NCBI RefSeq assembly: GCF_030056735.1
Contig: NZ_JASHKN010000016.1
Coordinates: forward strand, 38,840-102,839
DNA from: Rhodococcus sp. IEGM 1409
Lineage (GTDB): Bacteria; Actinomycetota; Actinomycetes; Mycobacteriales; Mycobacteriaceae
Direction of reading: 5' to 3'
DNA length: 64,000 nt
Position 1 is the stretch's first letter. Each line of letters starts with the position of its first letter. The notes beneath the pieces were generated by a model. That model was not told the origin of the DNA. It saw only the letters and a list, made by a program, of their open reading frames with translations, and searched no databases. Shown piece after piece: positions 40,943 to 53,125 of the stretch. Position numbers and translations under genes: made by a program.

Positions 40943-42167
40943 CCGTCGGCGTCTGAGCACCGGTCATCGAGTCGGCCACCATCTTTCCGGTCAACGGACC
41001 CAGGGCGATTCCCCACATCCCGTGACCACCGGCGACGTGCACGCGCGGTGATTTCGTCGCGCCGATCAACGGCAAACCGTCGGTAGTGCACGGGCGTGAG
41101 CCCACCCATTCCTCTTCCCGTGCAGTCCAGTCGATGCCGCTGAGCATCGGCTTGGCCGCATCGATGATCGCCTGCACCCGGCGCGGATCCAGCGGCGCGT
41201 CTGGGCTCCGGAATTCCATCATTCCGGCCACTCGGAAGCGATCGTGCAACGGCGTGCACGCAACGCGCTGGGTGGGGAAATACACAGGGTTCTTGGGGAG
41301 ATGCTCGGGCTTGACGCTGAAGCTGTATCCGCGTCCGGCCTGCACCAGTTTGCGCACACCGAACGGTGCGGCGAGCTTGTTCAATCGAGCACCGCTCGAA
41401 ATCACCACGGCGTCGCCGTCGCGTGAATCACCGTGTGCACTGCGAACACTGACTCCGCCGACCCGATCGTCGATCTGCGTGACGTCGAAACCGCTGACGA
41501 TTTCTCCACCGCGTTCACGAACCGCGTCCGCCAACGAGTTCACGAACAACGGGGGATCGATGAAACGCTGATTACGCAGGCGCAAACCGGCTTTCACACC
41601 CTGACCGAGTGAAGGTTCGAGCGAATGAATCGCGTCGTGGTCGAGGAGGTCGAAGTCGACCTCGCCGCCGGCAGCTTCGACGTGATGGAACTCGTCCACC
41701 AAGGTCTGTCGGTCCTTCTCGGACGCAAACGCGGCAAGGAAAGGATCGGCCAGACGGGTCAGCTCTCGGACGCCACCGTCGGCGAGTTCGTCGTACGCGC
41801 CCAAGGCTGTTCGGTTGACCTCGGTGTAGACCGACATTGCTTCCTGCCACTTCGACGGTGTGCAGTGGCGCGCGAATCCGACCAGGAACCGGATGAGCTT
41901 CAGATCGGTGGTAAGTGGCACGTACACCGGGGATGACGGGCTGAGCATCGCGCGCAAGCCGTATTGGAGCACTGCGGGTTCGGGTAGCGGAAGCGTCAAT
42001 GCGGGGGCCAGCCAACCGGCGTTTCCCCAGCTCGCGTCAGCAGCGACGCCGTCGCGATCGACGACGGTGACCTCGACTCCACGTTCCTGCAAGAACCAGG
42101 CCGTCGACAATCCGACAACACCCGCACCGACCACGACCACACGATCGGGGCTTTGACGAGTTCCCAT
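40914..42167 (-). CDS. FAD-dependent amino-acid oxidoreductase, DadA-like
   Basis: The minus-strand product (417 aa, ATG at 42167 after AAGGAGTACGTC) begins with the FAD-binding Rossmann motif [12 protein letters not shown] (10-21) and E-V-T-V-V-D-R-D. Near the end, [14 protein letters not shown] and [11 protein letters not shown] are the usual DAO C-terminal FAD contacts. It probably deaminates D-amino acids oxidatively. The neighbouring permease and PucR regulator suggest amino-acid catabolism. Confidence 0.85.
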   Translation of the reverse strand: MGTRQSPDRVVVVGAGVVGLSTAWFLQERGVEVTVVDRDGVAADASWGNAGWLAPALTLPLPEPAVLQYGLRAMLSPSSPVYVPLTTDLKLIRFLVGFARHCTPSKWQEAMSVYTEVNRTALGAYDELADGGVRELTRLADPFLAAFASEKDRQTLVDEFHHVEAAGGEVDFDLLDHDAIHSLEPSLGQGVKAGLRLRNQRFIDPPLFVNSLADAVRERGGEIVSGFDVTQIDDRVGGVSVRSAHGDSRDGDAVVISSGARLNKLAAPFGVRKLVQAGRGYSFSVKPEHLPKNPVYFPTQRVACTPLHDRFRVAGMMEFRSPDAPLDPRRVQAIIDAAKPMLSGIDWTAREEEWVGSRPCTTDGLPLIGATKSPRVHVAGGHGMWGIALGPLTGKMVADSMTGAQTPTVMRHFDPLR

Positions 42168-42323
42168 GACGTACTCCTTCTACAGACTCTGCTCGAACCG
42201 AGACGCCGGTCACATCCGGCTCTTCTCTCAAGCATGAATCGCGGGGGCGGCAAAAGGACTGGCCGTTCGGCCATCGTCGGAGCTACCGCGTTGTGGATTC
42301 GCACAACGTGCCGCCGCGCCTGC

Positions 42324-43469
42324 TCAGCGAGCGAGTTTGAACTGCAACATGAGAATGAGGCGGGTGTCGGCATCGGTCAGATCGACGCCGCACATCTCCT
42401 TGCCTCGACGCAAGCGGTTACGGAGCGTGTTGGGGTGAACATGCAGTGCGGCAGAAGAATTCGCCACGTCACCGCCGTGCTGGAGAAAGGCCTTTGCCGT
42501 CGCGACCAGATCGCTGCCGTGCTGAGAGTCGTGACGTTCGAGGCTTCCGAGCGGCGTGGCGTCGCCGAGTCCGTCGATGATGTCGGCGACGTGCAGGGCG
42601 AGTACGGAAGCCAAGGTGTCCCTCATTCCCGCGACGGTTCCGCCGGACCGGCCGTGACGAAGCGCTCCGAGAACATGGTCGGCGTCCGAACGTGAAAGAT
42701 GTGATTCGCTCGCAGACTTCACTGTCCGGCCGACAGCCACTGCTAGGAATTCGCGGCCACGGGCGCGGGCGAGGAAGTCGGCGGACAATCGGCGAGCGTT
42801 GGTCTCGTCGGCCGCGATGACAAGATAAATAGTCTCGGACAGTTGAGCGGCAACGGCGTCGACGGCCAGAGTGTCGAGGTACAGGCTCAAGGATGCGACC
42901 AACCCCGCCGGCAGCGGTCCCGCGACGGTTCCGACGGCGACGACGGTGAGCGGGCCTGCCAACCGCAAGTCGTCGGCGGCGCGGAAAGCGGGTTCGCCAC
43001 CGCCGATCAGAGCTTGGACGCGCTGGGATTGGCGACGGCGTGTGCTGTCGACCCGGTCACGCTCCGAGGCGATTCTCTCGGCCACGACAGATACCGCGGA
43101 GCGAAGTATCGATTCCTGTGTGGGCGTCGGTGATCCGGCGAGTGCGACCCAGATCGAGCCGACGGGGTGATCGTTCTCGCGAACTGCGATGACCAGTCGC
43201 GGAGTGATCGCGGGGTCTTCGAGGTCGACGTAGATGGGATCGCTCTCCCGGTGAAGCCGATCGAATACTCCTGCATCGGAGAGTAATTGGCGGAATCGAC
43301 TGGGTACCTGTCGGCCGAGGATCGTGCCGATGCGAGCTTCGTCCACTGCCTGTTCGCCGCCGGAGTACGCGAGAACAGTCGAATTCTCGTCCTCGATGGT
43401 GACGGGAGCGCCGAGTAATTCGGCCAGAGAACCGGCAACGGAGAAGAGGTCGTCGTCGCGCAGGTCCAT
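42324..43469 (-). CDS. PucR/CdaR-type transcriptional regulator
   Basis: The start is ATG 43469 (minus), M-D-L-R-D-D-D-L-F-S; upstream in-frame DNA looks non-coding. The 381-residue protein has a GAF-like N-terminal domain, a GGDEF-like middle and a C-terminal PucR HTH (D-V-A-N-S-S-A-A-L-H-V-H-P-N-T-L-R-N-R-L). The family activates or represses catabolic operons in response to small molecules. It precedes the DadA-like gene in the same direction and is divergent from the HAD gene. Confidence 0.85.
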   Translation of the reverse strand: MDLRDDDLFSVAGSLAELLGAPVTIEDENSTVLAYSGGEQAVDEARIGTILGRQVPSRFRQLLSDAGVFDRLHRESDPIYVDLEDPAITPRLVIAVRENDHPVGSIWVALAGSPTPTQESILRSAVSVVAERIASERDRVDSTRRRQSQRVQALIGGGEPAFRAADDLRLAGPLTVVAVGTVAGPLPAGLVASLSLYLDTLAVDAVAAQLSETIYLVIAADETNARRLSADFLARARGREFLAVAVGRTVKSASESHLSRSDADHVLGALRHGRSGGTVAGMRDTLASVLALHVADIIDGLGDATPLGSLERHDSQHGSDLVATAKAFLQHGGDVANSSAALHVHPNTLRNRLRRGKEMCGVDLTDADTRLILMLQFKLAR

Positions 43470-43551
43470 GGGTGGGAGCCTACTGAGCGATCGACGGATT
43501 TCGGGTTTCGACGCCTCGGCAGGACCGCGATAGCGAATATAGGCTGGTGCA

Positions 43552-44337
43552 ATGGCCGACATCGAAGGTGTTCTGTTCGATATCGACGGAGTCCTGCTCA
43601 CGTCCTGGCAGCCGATCGAGGGAGCAGGGGAAGCAGTACGCGAAGTTCGGCGGCGGGGATTGGCCTGTGGGTTTCTCACCAACACCACCTCGCGCAGTTC
43701 GACGCTCATCGCGCAGGGATTGTGCGACGCCGGTATCGAGGTCGAGGCGAGCCAGATAGTTACTGCCGCGAGACTCACAGGGGAGTACGTGCGGGCGACG
43801 TACCCGGACGCGCGGGCATGGATCCTCAATCACGGTGACGTGTCCGCCGATCTCGAGGGAATCGAATTCGACGACGCCGATCCGGAGGTCGTGATTCTCG
43901 GCGGCGCCGGCCCGGAGTTCACCCACGAGGCGCTGAGCCGAGTGCTCGAACTTCTGCTCGCCGGAGTGCCCGTCGTCGCGATGCACCGCGGGATGATGTG
44001 GGAGACGTCAGGCGGCCTTCGAATCGACACCGGAACGTACTTGCCGGGCTTCGAGGAAGTGGCAGGTGTAAATATCGCCGCAGTGGGTAAACCGTCTCTC
44101 ACGGGGTTCCTGACAGCCACGGAGCTGATGCACGTCGAACCTGAGGCGACGGTGATGGTCGGCGACGACCTGATCGGGGACGTCCTCTCCTCACAGCGGG
44201 TCGGCTTGACCGGAGTTCTGGTGCGCACAGGCAAGTTTCGGCAAACAGTGCTCGACCTCTCGGTCCAGAAGCCCGACCACGTCATCGATTCGGTAGCGGA
44301 TCTGCCGGCTCTCCTCGGTGTCCTCCTCGAGGCTTGA
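43552..44337 (+). CDS. HAD-IIA (NagD-like) phosphatase
   Basis: ATG 43552 starts a 261-residue protein with HAD motif I F-D-I-D-G-V-L (D10, D12), motif II F-L-T-N-T-T-S-R, Lys in V-G-K-P-S and motif IV V-G-D-D-L-I-G-D-V. The large cap between motifs II and III fits subclass IIA, which hydrolyses small phosphates such as nucleotides or sugar phosphates. The substrate cannot be read. It is divergent from the PucR gene with an 82-nt spacer. Confidence 0.85.
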   Translation: MADIEGVLFDIDGVLLTSWQPIEGAGEAVREVRRRGLACGFLTNTTSRSSTLIAQGLCDAGIEVEASQIVTAARLTGEYVRATYPDARAWILNHGDVSADLEGIEFDDADPEVVILGGAGPEFTHEALSRVLELLLAGVPVVAMHRGMMWETSGGLRIDTGTYLPGFEEVAGVNIAAVGKPSLTGFLTATELMHVEPEATVMVGDDLIGDVLSSQRVGLTGVLVRTGKFRQTVLDLSVQKPDHVIDSVADLPALLGVLLEA

Positions 44338-44418
44338 CCAGCCGGGGGTGACGGACTTCACTCGAGCGGGTACTCTCGCGCCCGAATCCAATGAACCTGT
44401 TCCACGAAGGAGTTTTCT

Positions 44419-44976
44419 ATGCCCTTGATCTCGTCAGTCTGGTTCCGTCGCTCATCCTCTCGAGTCAGCGGAATTTCCAGTAGTCGGTTGGGGGGCCGCC
44501 TGGCGAGAACAGGGGCTGTGATGACTGTGGGTATGGGGCTCGCCGCCGGGCTGGCGCTGACCGGTGCGGGAACTGCTTCGGCAGCCCCCGTCGCGTGTGC
44601 CTCGCCGCCGTCGGCAAATGACATCCAGGTCTCCGAGACCGCGAGCTGCGGCGCGCAGTCCGTCGGTGCCGGCCGCTCGCAGGCCGGTGCTGCCGAGAGC
44701 GGTACCGCCGTGAGCGTCGCCGCCGACAACGGCTACTCCAATTCATATGCAAACGGCTTCGGAACCGCACTGGGGGCTTCGCGCGGTAACGGTCAGGCAC
44801 AGGCATTCGCGCTCGGCGGCGGTATCGCACGGGCCGGAGCGGCTGACGGAAACGTCACCTTCGCCATCGCCGGTTACGGAGCGGGTGCGACGGCTGATGC
44901 CAACGGCGTCGACTGCGTCGGAGTGCTCTCGTTTGCGGTCAATTTGAGTAACGGACAGTTCTGCATCGCGGGCTGA
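44419..44976 (+). CDS. Secreted Ala/Gly-rich protein (DUF6764-like)
   Basis: ATG 44419 has GAAGGAGTTTTCT upstream; ATG 44521 is an alternative. The Arg-rich n-region, a hydrophobic core (TVGMGLAAGLALTGAGTASA) and an A-S-A cleavage site near residue 55 form a signal peptide. The mature part is Gly/Ala/Ser-rich with four cysteines (near residues 60, 76, 168 and 182). It likely sits in the envelope or medium. Similar proteins are found in Rhodococcus and Nocardia; function unknown. Confidence 0.7.
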   Translation: MPLISSVWFRRSSSRVSGISSSRLGGRLARTGAVMTVGMGLAAGLALTGAGTASAAPVACASPPSANDIQVSETASCGAQSVGAGRSQAGAAESGTAVSVAADNGYSNSYANGFGTALGASRGNGQAQAFALGGGIARAGAADGNVTFAIAGYGAGATADANGVDCVGVLSFAVNLSNGQFCIAG

Positions 44977-44984
44977 GGCTCAAC

Positions 44985-45011
44985 CTTGCACTCGGCACGC
45001 TCGAGTGCTAA
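44985..45011. promoter_or_regulatory. CIRCE operator 1 upstream of groEL
   Basis: CTTGCACTC, nine bases, then GAGTGCTAA matches the CIRCE consensus (TTAGCACTC-N9-GAGTGCTAA) in 16 of 18 positions. HrcA binds CIRCE and represses groE genes until heat shock. Confidence 0.9.
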
Positions 45012-45019
45012 AAATGCAG

Positions 45020-45046
45020 TTGGCACTCGCGAACCGTGAGTGCCAG
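45020..45046. promoter_or_regulatory. CIRCE operator 2 upstream of groEL
   Basis: TTGGCACTC, nine bases, then GAGTGCCAG, eight bases after the first site. The paired arms GGCACTC/GAGTGCC are perfect. Two CIRCE copies upstream of a lone groEL are typical for mycolate-containing actinobacteria. Confidence 0.9.
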
Positions 45047-45121
45047 GTCGAGGCAGTGAGACCGGGAACCATAGACACCCCCGGTCGTCCGTCGCGGGCA
45101 CTGACTAGACCACAGGCGTAG

Positions 45122-46875
<1,754 letters not shown>

Positions 46876-46898
46876 GTCCATCTCCACCTAGCTCCTAG

Positions 46899-46932
46899 AG
46901 CCCGGCCCACCATTCGGTGGGCCGGGCTTTTG
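46899..46932 (+). terminator. groEL terminator
   Basis: AGCCCGGCCCACC (46899-46911), loop ATTC, GGTGGGCCGGGCT (46916-46928), then TTTTGC. A perfect 13-bp stem with a T-run. Confidence 0.92.
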
Positions 46933-46968
46933 CTTGCGCGGAGGTATTGCGGGCATTTTCGTCCACTA

Positions 46969-47521
46969 CTACGACGCGATCGCGGTTTCCCGTCGCACGC
47001 TCGATGCTGTGTGCGCTAACGCCACAGCGTCGAGATGAGCCATCGCGGTGGCGGCGGGGTATCGCAACACCATCCATTCATCGAGAACGAGTGCGTTCTG
47101 ACGCCGTCGATCGATGTTGAATGTTGCGGGGTCGGTATGGAATTCGCGCACGGCGGGGGCCCGTGCCTGCCGCGGCTCGCATCGCACGGTCGGGCGATCG
47201 ACTTCCACGCACCGGCGTTGATACCACCGCGTCGAAGAAGGCCTCGAGTTCCGGCCGTGGCAACGTGGTCGCGACGTCGATGAAGCACTGCTCGATCGGC
47301 ACGATCGGTAAACCCATGCACTCATCCGACGAGATTCCTGTTCGACGGTGAAGCCGTACCCACTGCGGACTGCCTGCTCGGACGCAACGCTCGAAGTATC
47401 CAGGTTTATCGGTGGAGTACACCGACGGCAGGATTCGATGGAGTCGCCGTGACCGCGTGGCAACCGTATGGGGACGCGGACGCAGAAACAACTCTGTGGA
47501 TGGCCGCGCGGGTGTGGACAA
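46969..47521 (-). pseudogene. Decayed DUF559/AbiEi-like gene
   Basis: Minus-strand pieces of one protein appear in two frames. The N-terminal part (47521 to about 47200) has L-P-S-V-Y-S-T-D-K-P-G-Y-F-E-R, V-R-L-H-R-R-T-G and C-M-G-L-P-I-V-P-I-E-Q-C-F-I-D-V-A. The C-terminal part in the other frame (about 47200 to 46969) has E-F-H-T-D-P-A-T-F-N-I-D-R-R-R-Q-N and V-L-D-E-W-M-V-L-R-Y. Middle sections seem deleted and the frames do not connect. Intact relatives are short DUF559-type proteins. Most of 46933-47614 is this remnant. Confidence 0.7.
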
Positions 47522-47614
47522 CCCGCGCTGACTCGATTGGACGGAAATTCAGTGGGTGTGGGTCCTGAAAGTTAGACTCACCGCTAACTTCCCAAATCAG
47601 TCATAGGGGCATGC

Positions 47615-49060
47615 ATGATCTTTCGGAACTCGTTGCCAGCCGCGGTATCTCAGATGGGGCCGCGAGACGCGGAGTTCGTCTACAACGAGTCCGGCGGACA
47701 TCTGAGCCACATGGTCTGCGCCTACTTCTTCGACACGACGGACCATCCGCTCGCAGAGATGACGCACGACGACGCCGTTCGGTGGATCACCGAACGATTC
47801 GGGTACTGGCCACTGTTCACGAGTCGACTCCAGCGAGTTCCGCTGGATCTGGACTATCCCTATTGGGTGCCGGCCGATTTCGACGTCGATGATCACGTGC
47901 ACGTCCATCGTGCCCCTGTTGCCGGGTGGGCGCCGGTTCGTGAGTTGCTCGGGCGCTCGCTCGGGGAGCCGATGGACCTGTCCCGGCCGCCATGGGAGTT
48001 GCACGTCATGACCGGCGTGCACGGCATCGACGAGCTGCCGGGCAATCTGACGCTGATCATGCTCAAGACCCACCACGGGGCCGGTGACGGTCTGGCGATC
48101 CGCGATCTGACCAACCTTCTGTTCTCGGGTCCGCCGAAGCCGGAGACGAAGCGTGCCGGTTCGGGGCTTTCGTCGCTGGATTTGATCGGGCGCACTGTAG
48201 TGGGTTTGCCCGGCCAGGCGATCCGCTTCGGCCGGGGTCTGTCCGTCACAAAGGTTGCGGCCGAGACGGTTCGGGAGGCGGAAGAGGCCGGAGAGCTACC
48301 TACGTATTCGGCCGACCGCCTTCCGACCCGATTCAACGGCGTGCTGGGGGGAGACATCACGATCGATTTCCTGACGCTGGACGGCGCAGACATCAAAGCG
48401 ATTCGAGCGGCCGTTCCGGGCGTGACGGTCAACGACATCTTCCTGACCGTCGTCGCCGGTGCTCTCGACGTATACCTGTCGGAGAAGGACGAGAAGTCGG
48501 CCAGTGGGTTGGCGGCGATGGTTCCCCGATCGATGCGGCAGATCGCCGAATGGGAATCGGCCAATCAACTGGCGCTGTTGACGGTCGATCTGCACACGGA
48601 CGTCGAAGATCCGGTCGAGCGGCTGACACGAATCAGGGATTCCGCGTCGAAGGCGAAGGGGCGCAGTTCGCACCCGGCCGTCCGTCGATACGGCACTCGC
48701 ATCGAAACGTCGCCCGCGGTTCTGCTCAGACTCACCGGTCTCTCGCGTCGGCTCAACAAGCTGGACCCTTCGCACAAGGTCATCCAGAACACGACTATCA
48801 GCAATGTCCCCGTGTCGGTCGAGGGCAATGTCTTCGTAGGTGCGCCGGCGGTGGCAGTTCTCGGCGGGCAGGCCCCGGTCGACGGAGACATTCTGCGCCA
48901 CTTCTTGATTGCCGCGCGCGGAGGTTCGCTGACGCTCAATGTCATCGTCTCGCGAGAGACGATGCCGGATATCGAGCACTACGTCGAACTATTGCGGGTG
49001 GGGTTCACGGGGCTTCTGCAGGCAGTTTCCGACCAAAATCGTGAGTTGGTCGAACGATAA
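47615..49060 (+). CDS. Wax ester synthase/diacylglycerol acyltransferase (WS/DGAT)
   Basis: ATG 47615 begins a 481-residue protein with the catalytic H-H-G-A-G-D-G at 153-159 (HHxxxDG) in K-T-H-H-G-A-G-D-G-L-A, and conserved P-R-S-M-R, N-Q-L-A-L and S-N-V-P-V-S. These enzymes join acyl-CoA to diacylglycerol or fatty alcohols to make storage lipid, which Rhodococcus accumulates in many paralogues. The gene stands alone. A short inverted pair GTTAG/CTAAC (47571-47588) lies upstream. Confidence 0.9.
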   Translation: MIFRNSLPAAVSQMGPRDAEFVYNESGGHLSHMVCAYFFDTTDHPLAEMTHDDAVRWITERFGYWPLFTSRLQRVPLDLDYPYWVPADFDVDDHVHVHRAPVAGWAPVRELLGRSLGEPMDLSRPPWELHVMTGVHGIDELPGNLTLIMLKTHHGAGDGLAIRDLTNLLFSGPPKPETKRAGSGLSSLDLIGRTVVGLPGQAIRFGRGLSVTKVAAETVREAEEAGELPTYSADRLPTRFNGVLGGDITIDFLTLDGADIKAIRAAVPGVTVNDIFLTVVAGALDVYLSEKDEKSASGLAAMVPRSMRQIAEWESANQLALLTVDLHTDVEDPVERLTRIRDSASKAKGRSSHPAVRRYGTRIETSPAVLLRLTGLSRRLNKLDPSHKVIQNTTISNVPVSVEGNVFVGAPAVAVLGGQAPVDGDILRHFLIAARGGSLTLNVIVSRETMPDIEHYVELLRVGFTGLLQAVSDQNRELVER

Positions 49061-49165
49061 TCTCTGGACACCCTCAGCTTTACGCCGCCTGTCGTTCCCT
49101 TGGTTTTCTGATCGGCGTCATTTGTTCGTCCCAAGTGAACCACTGAACATCTCAAGGAGAACGTC

Positions 49166-49308
49166 ATGCTTGAAGGATCTGTCAGGACGCTGCCGGTTCT
49201 GTCGGTGCGATCATCGGTCAGGGGTTGGGCAGCGTCAGTGGCCTGGCCGTCAAGGGCCTCGAGGCCCTCGCTGCGCTCAGCGGTGGAGAGTTGAAGGCCG
49301 CCAAGTAG
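49166..49308 (+). pseudogene. Small hydrophobic peptide gene, apparently frameshifted
   Basis: AAGGAGAACGTC precedes ATG 49166 (M-L-E-G-S-V), but that frame then turns into an unlikely Ser/Arg-rich peptide. The neighbouring frame reads Q-D-A-A-G-S-V-G-A-I-I-G, then GLGSVSGLAVKGLEALAALS and ends G-G-E-L-K-A-A-K at TAG 49306-49308, an amphipathic peptide with porin- or toxin-like character. A one-base shift near 49183 would join them into about 48 residues. It could be a true mutation or a sequence error. The rest of 49061-49401 holds only the hairpin at 49317. Confidence 0.45.
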
Positions 49309-49316
49309 ATTGTCGA

Positions 49317-49354
49317 TTTCGGGGCCTTCTCGTATTGGCGCGTAGGCCCCGAAA
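49317..49354. terminator. Hairpin between convergent small gene and pspC
   Basis: TTTCGGGGCC (49317-49326) and GGCCCCGAAA (49345-49354) form a perfect 10-bp stem with an 18-nt loop. T/A-rich ends on both sides suit a bidirectional terminator. Confidence 0.6.
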
Positions 49355-49401
49355 TACCTTTTGTCGGCGCGTGATTCTCGCCATGTCAATTGCCGAAATT
49401 C

Positions 49402-49605
49402 TCAACCTAACGGCATGAGCATCCAGGCGGCGAGATATACCAATGCCGCGGTTCCGCCCGTGCAAATAGCGGCGATAACGGCGAGTAGACGGACAAGATT
49501 GACGTCGGCGCCGAAGTAATCTGCAATTCCGCCGCACACTCCGGCGAACATTTTCTTGTCATTGGAACGGGTGAAGGGGCGAGGTGTGTTGCTTTCGAAT
49601 GTCAT
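49402..49605 (-). CDS. pspC: PspC-domain membrane protein, 67 aa
   Basis: The minus-strand start at 49605 gives M-T-F-E-S-N-T-P-R-P. The PspC signature K-K-M-F-A-G-V-C-G-G-I-A-D-Y-F-G and V-N-L-V-R-L-L-A-V-I lead into a transmembrane segment (CTGGTAALVYLAAWMLMPLG). PspC proteins belong to phage-shock and envelope-stress systems. No pspA lies near. Confidence 0.85.
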   Translation of the reverse strand: MTFESNTPRPFTRSNDKKMFAGVCGGIADYFGADVNLVRLLAVIAAICTGGTAALVYLAAWMLMPLG

Positions 49606-49740
49606 GTTTCAATTCTGAAGCGAGATTTCGTCAGGCACCATCGGGGACGACCCCCATCTGCACCCTGATCTTTTTCCCCGCTGCGTCATACCCCGGTAGT
49701 TCATCGCAGCTTCACCGAACGGTTGCTGCGGGGGACTACC

Positions 49741-50664
49741 TTGTCGGCGGTGACCGATTTAGCAGAACGCCGCCCGTTCCTCAGCGCTTTTGCGGACCTG
49801 TCGACCGCCGTCGACCTGACCGACACCGCAGCCTTCACCGTCGACGACAATGACGACGACGATCCGGTGCTGCTGACCGCGCCGGACGGTTTCGAAGTCG
49901 ACACCTGGCGTGAGGGGTACCCGTACGACGCACGGATGCCCCGGGCCGAGTACGAAATGTCCAAGCGTCTGCTGCAGATCGAACTCCTCAAGCTGCAGAA
50001 CTGGTCGAAAGAAACCGGCGCACGGCACGCCATCGTGTTCGAAGGACGCGACGCTGCAGGCAAGGGCGGAACGATCAAACGATTCATGGAGCACCTCAAT
50101 CCTCGTGGCGCACGGGTCGTTGCGTTGGAGAAGCCGTCGGCCCGCGAGTCGACACAGTGGTACTTCCAGCGCTATGTGCAGCACCTCCCCGCTGCCGGGG
50201 AACTGGTGATGTTCGATCGGTCTTGGTACAACCGGGCCGGGGTCGAGCGAGTCATGGGCTTCTGCACCGACGAAGAGCACGAGCGTTTTCTGCGTCAAGT
50301 GCCGTTGTTCGAGCAGATGCTCGTCGACGACGGCATCAGCTTGATCAAGTTCTGGTTCTCGGTTTCACCGCTGGAGCAGCGCACGCGGTTCGCGATCAGG
50401 CAGGTCGATCCGGTGCGGCAGTGGAAGCTTTCCCCGATGGACATCGCTTCTCTGGACAAATGGGATGCGTACACGGCGGCGAAGGAAGAGATGATCCGGT
50501 TCACCGATACCGACACCGCTCCGTGGACCGTGATCAAGAGCAACGACAAGAAGCGAGCCCGGATAAACGCGATGCGTCACGTGCTCAGTCAGTTCGATTA
50601 CGACAACAAGGATTACGAGATCGTGGGTACTCCGGATCCGCTGATCGTGGGCAGCCTCGAGTAG
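49741..50664 (+). CDS. ppk2: Polyphosphate kinase 2 (PPK2)
   Basis: About 307 residues from TTG 49741 (GCGGGGGACTACC upstream); GTG 49750 and TTG 49723 are alternatives. PPK2 Walker A F-E-G-R-D-A-A-G-K-G-G at 100-110, then P-S-A-R-E-S-T-Q-W-Y-F-Q-R and Walker B-like F-D-R-S-W-Y-N-R-A-G-V-E-R-V-M. Later I-K-F-W-F-S-V-S and W-K-L-S-P-M-D are family motifs. PPK2 moves phosphate between polyphosphate and nucleotides. The acidic N-terminus (D-D-N-D-D-D-D) is unusual. Confidence 0.92.
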   Translation: MSAVTDLAERRPFLSAFADLSTAVDLTDTAAFTVDDNDDDDPVLLTAPDGFEVDTWREGYPYDARMPRAEYEMSKRLLQIELLKLQNWSKETGARHAIVFEGRDAAGKGGTIKRFMEHLNPRGARVVALEKPSARESTQWYFQRYVQHLPAAGELVMFDRSWYNRAGVERVMGFCTDEEHERFLRQVPLFEQMLVDDGISLIKFWFSVSPLEQRTRFAIRQVDPVRQWKLSPMDIASLDKWDAYTAAKEEMIRFTDTDTAPWTVIKSNDKKRARINAMRHVLSQFDYDNKDYEIVGTPDPLIVGSLE

Positions 50665-50716
50665 TCATTTCGGCTACCCTCAAGGTTCACCGAGTCGCCG
50701 CTGCGGAGGGAGTTCC

Positions 50717-51637
<921 letters not shown>

Positions 51638-51643
51638 GCGAAA

Positions 51644-53125
51644 CTACTTGTCGTCGGGTACCGGCAGGTTGGCGATCACCGGATACTGACCGGTATAGCC
51701 GAGACGTTCCTCGGCGACGGCCATGACCTTGGCTCGCACCAGATACCAGCCGCCGATCAGCGCTGGGATGATGACCACAAGCGTGCCGATGGTCCAGGTA
51801 CCGATCGGATGATCGAATGCCATGAGCACCAGTACGAGGACGAGGAATGCGAGGGTGGCGTATCCGGTGTACGGCGATCCGATGAGTTGGAAACTGGGGC
51901 GCGAGACGATGCCCTTCTTCGACCAGCGATAGAGCTGAATTTGACACAGGACGATCGTGGCCCACGACGCGATGATTCCGAGTGCGGACATGTTGAGCAC
52001 GATCTCGAACGCCTCGCCTGGTTTGAAGGCGTTGAGTGCAACACCGAACAGCGTGATCACACCGGTCAGCAGAATTCCGCCGAAAGGCACACCGTTGCGG
52101 GACATCTTGGCCGTGAACTTGGGTGCGCTACCGTTCATCGCCATCGATCGCAGGATTCGGCCGGTAGAGTACAGGCCCGCGTTGAGACTGGACAAAGCGG
52201 CTGTGACCACGACGATGTTCATGATCGTTCCGGCGCCCTCGAGACCGATCTTCGAGAAGAACGTCACGAACGGACTCTCGCCCGACTTGTACGACGTGTA
52301 GGGCAGCAGAAGCGCAAGGAGCGCAAGTGATCCCACGTAGAAGAGTGCGATTCTGACGATGACGGAGTTGATCGCACGGGGCATGATCTTGGCAGGGTTC
52401 TCGGTTTCGCCGGCCGCTGTTCCGACCAATTCAACTGCAGCGTAGGCGAACACAACACCCGAGGTGACGATCACGAGAGGGAACACTCCCGTGGGGAAAA
52501 GCCCGCCGCTGTCGGTGATTACGCTCAGTCCGGTGCTTTCGCCGTCCACGTCGAAGCGTCCGGCAAGGAAGACGGTACCTACGATCAGGAAGGTGACCAG
52601 GGCGACAACCTTGATCATCGCTGCCCAGAATTCCATCTCTCCGAACAGTTTCACTGAAATGAGGTTCACAGTCATGACGATGGCTAGAGCGATCAATGCG
52701 ATGGTCCACTGCGGGATCCCCTTGAACGCGCCCCAGTAGTGCATGTAGGTGGCGACAGCGGTGGTATCGACGATGGCCGTCATCGCCCAGTTGAGGAAGT
52801 ACATCCAACCGGCGACGAAAGCTGCTTTCTCGCCGAAGAATTCACGCGCATACGAGACGAACGAGCCCGAGGACGGCCGATGAAGAACCAGCTCACCGAG
52901 AGCGCGCAGAATCAGGAATACGAAGAATCCGCACACACCGTAGACGATGAACAGGCCGGGACCGGCGCTGGCGAGCCTTCCGCCTGCACCCAGGAACAAC
53001 CCGGTACCGATCGCGCCGCCGATGGCGATCATTTGCAGTTGGCGCGGTTTGAGCCCCTTGCTGTAGCCCTCTTCCTCGTGGGCGAGAGCTGAATTGTCGT
53101 ACGGGGTTTCGGCAGTCTGACTCAT
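51644..53125 (-). CDS. Amino-acid permease, APC family (AnsP/GabP-like)
   Basis: The 493-residue minus-strand protein has about twelve membrane segments. [17 protein letters not shown] and [14 protein letters not shown] are the amino-acid/H+ symporter signatures. Asparagine and GABA permeases are closest in pattern. It is convergent with the kinase (7 bases) and far from the disrupted permease at 39.9 kb, which belongs to a different branch. The 265-nt gap to the next gene shows nothing clear. Confidence 0.88.
   Translation of the reverse strand: MSQTAETPYDNSALAHEEEGYSKGLKPRQLQMIAIGGAIGTGLFLGAGGRLASAGPGLFIVYGVCGFFVFLILRALGELVLHRPSSGSFVSYAREFFGEKAAFVAGWMYFLNWAMTAIVDTTAVATYMHYWGAFKGIPQWTIALIALAIVMTVNLISVKLFGEMEFWAAMIKVVALVTFLIVGTVFLAGRFDVDGESTGLSVITDSGGLFPTGVFPLVIVTSGVVFAYAAVELVGTAAGETENPAKIMPRAINSVIVRIALFYVGSLALLALLLPYTSYKSGESPFVTFFSKIGLEGAGTIMNIVVVTAALSSLNAGLYSTGRILRSMAMNGSAPKFTAKMSRNGVPFGGILLTGVITLFGVALNAFKPGEAFEIVLNMSALGIIASWATIVLCQIQLYRWSKKGIVSRPSFQLIGSPYTGYATLAFLVLVLVLMAFDHPIGTWTIGTLVVIIPALIGGWYLVRAKVMAVAEERLGYTGQYPVIANLPVPDDK

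Noticed and set aside
47078..47521. 147-residue minus-strand frame as an intact gene
   Set aside because: Only its first two-thirds are protein-like; the remaining recognisable part of the family continues in another frame, so it is listed as a pseudogene.
47571..47588. GTTAG/CTAAC pair before the WS/DGAT gene as an operator
   Set aside because: Five-base arms are too short to claim a site without conservation evidence.
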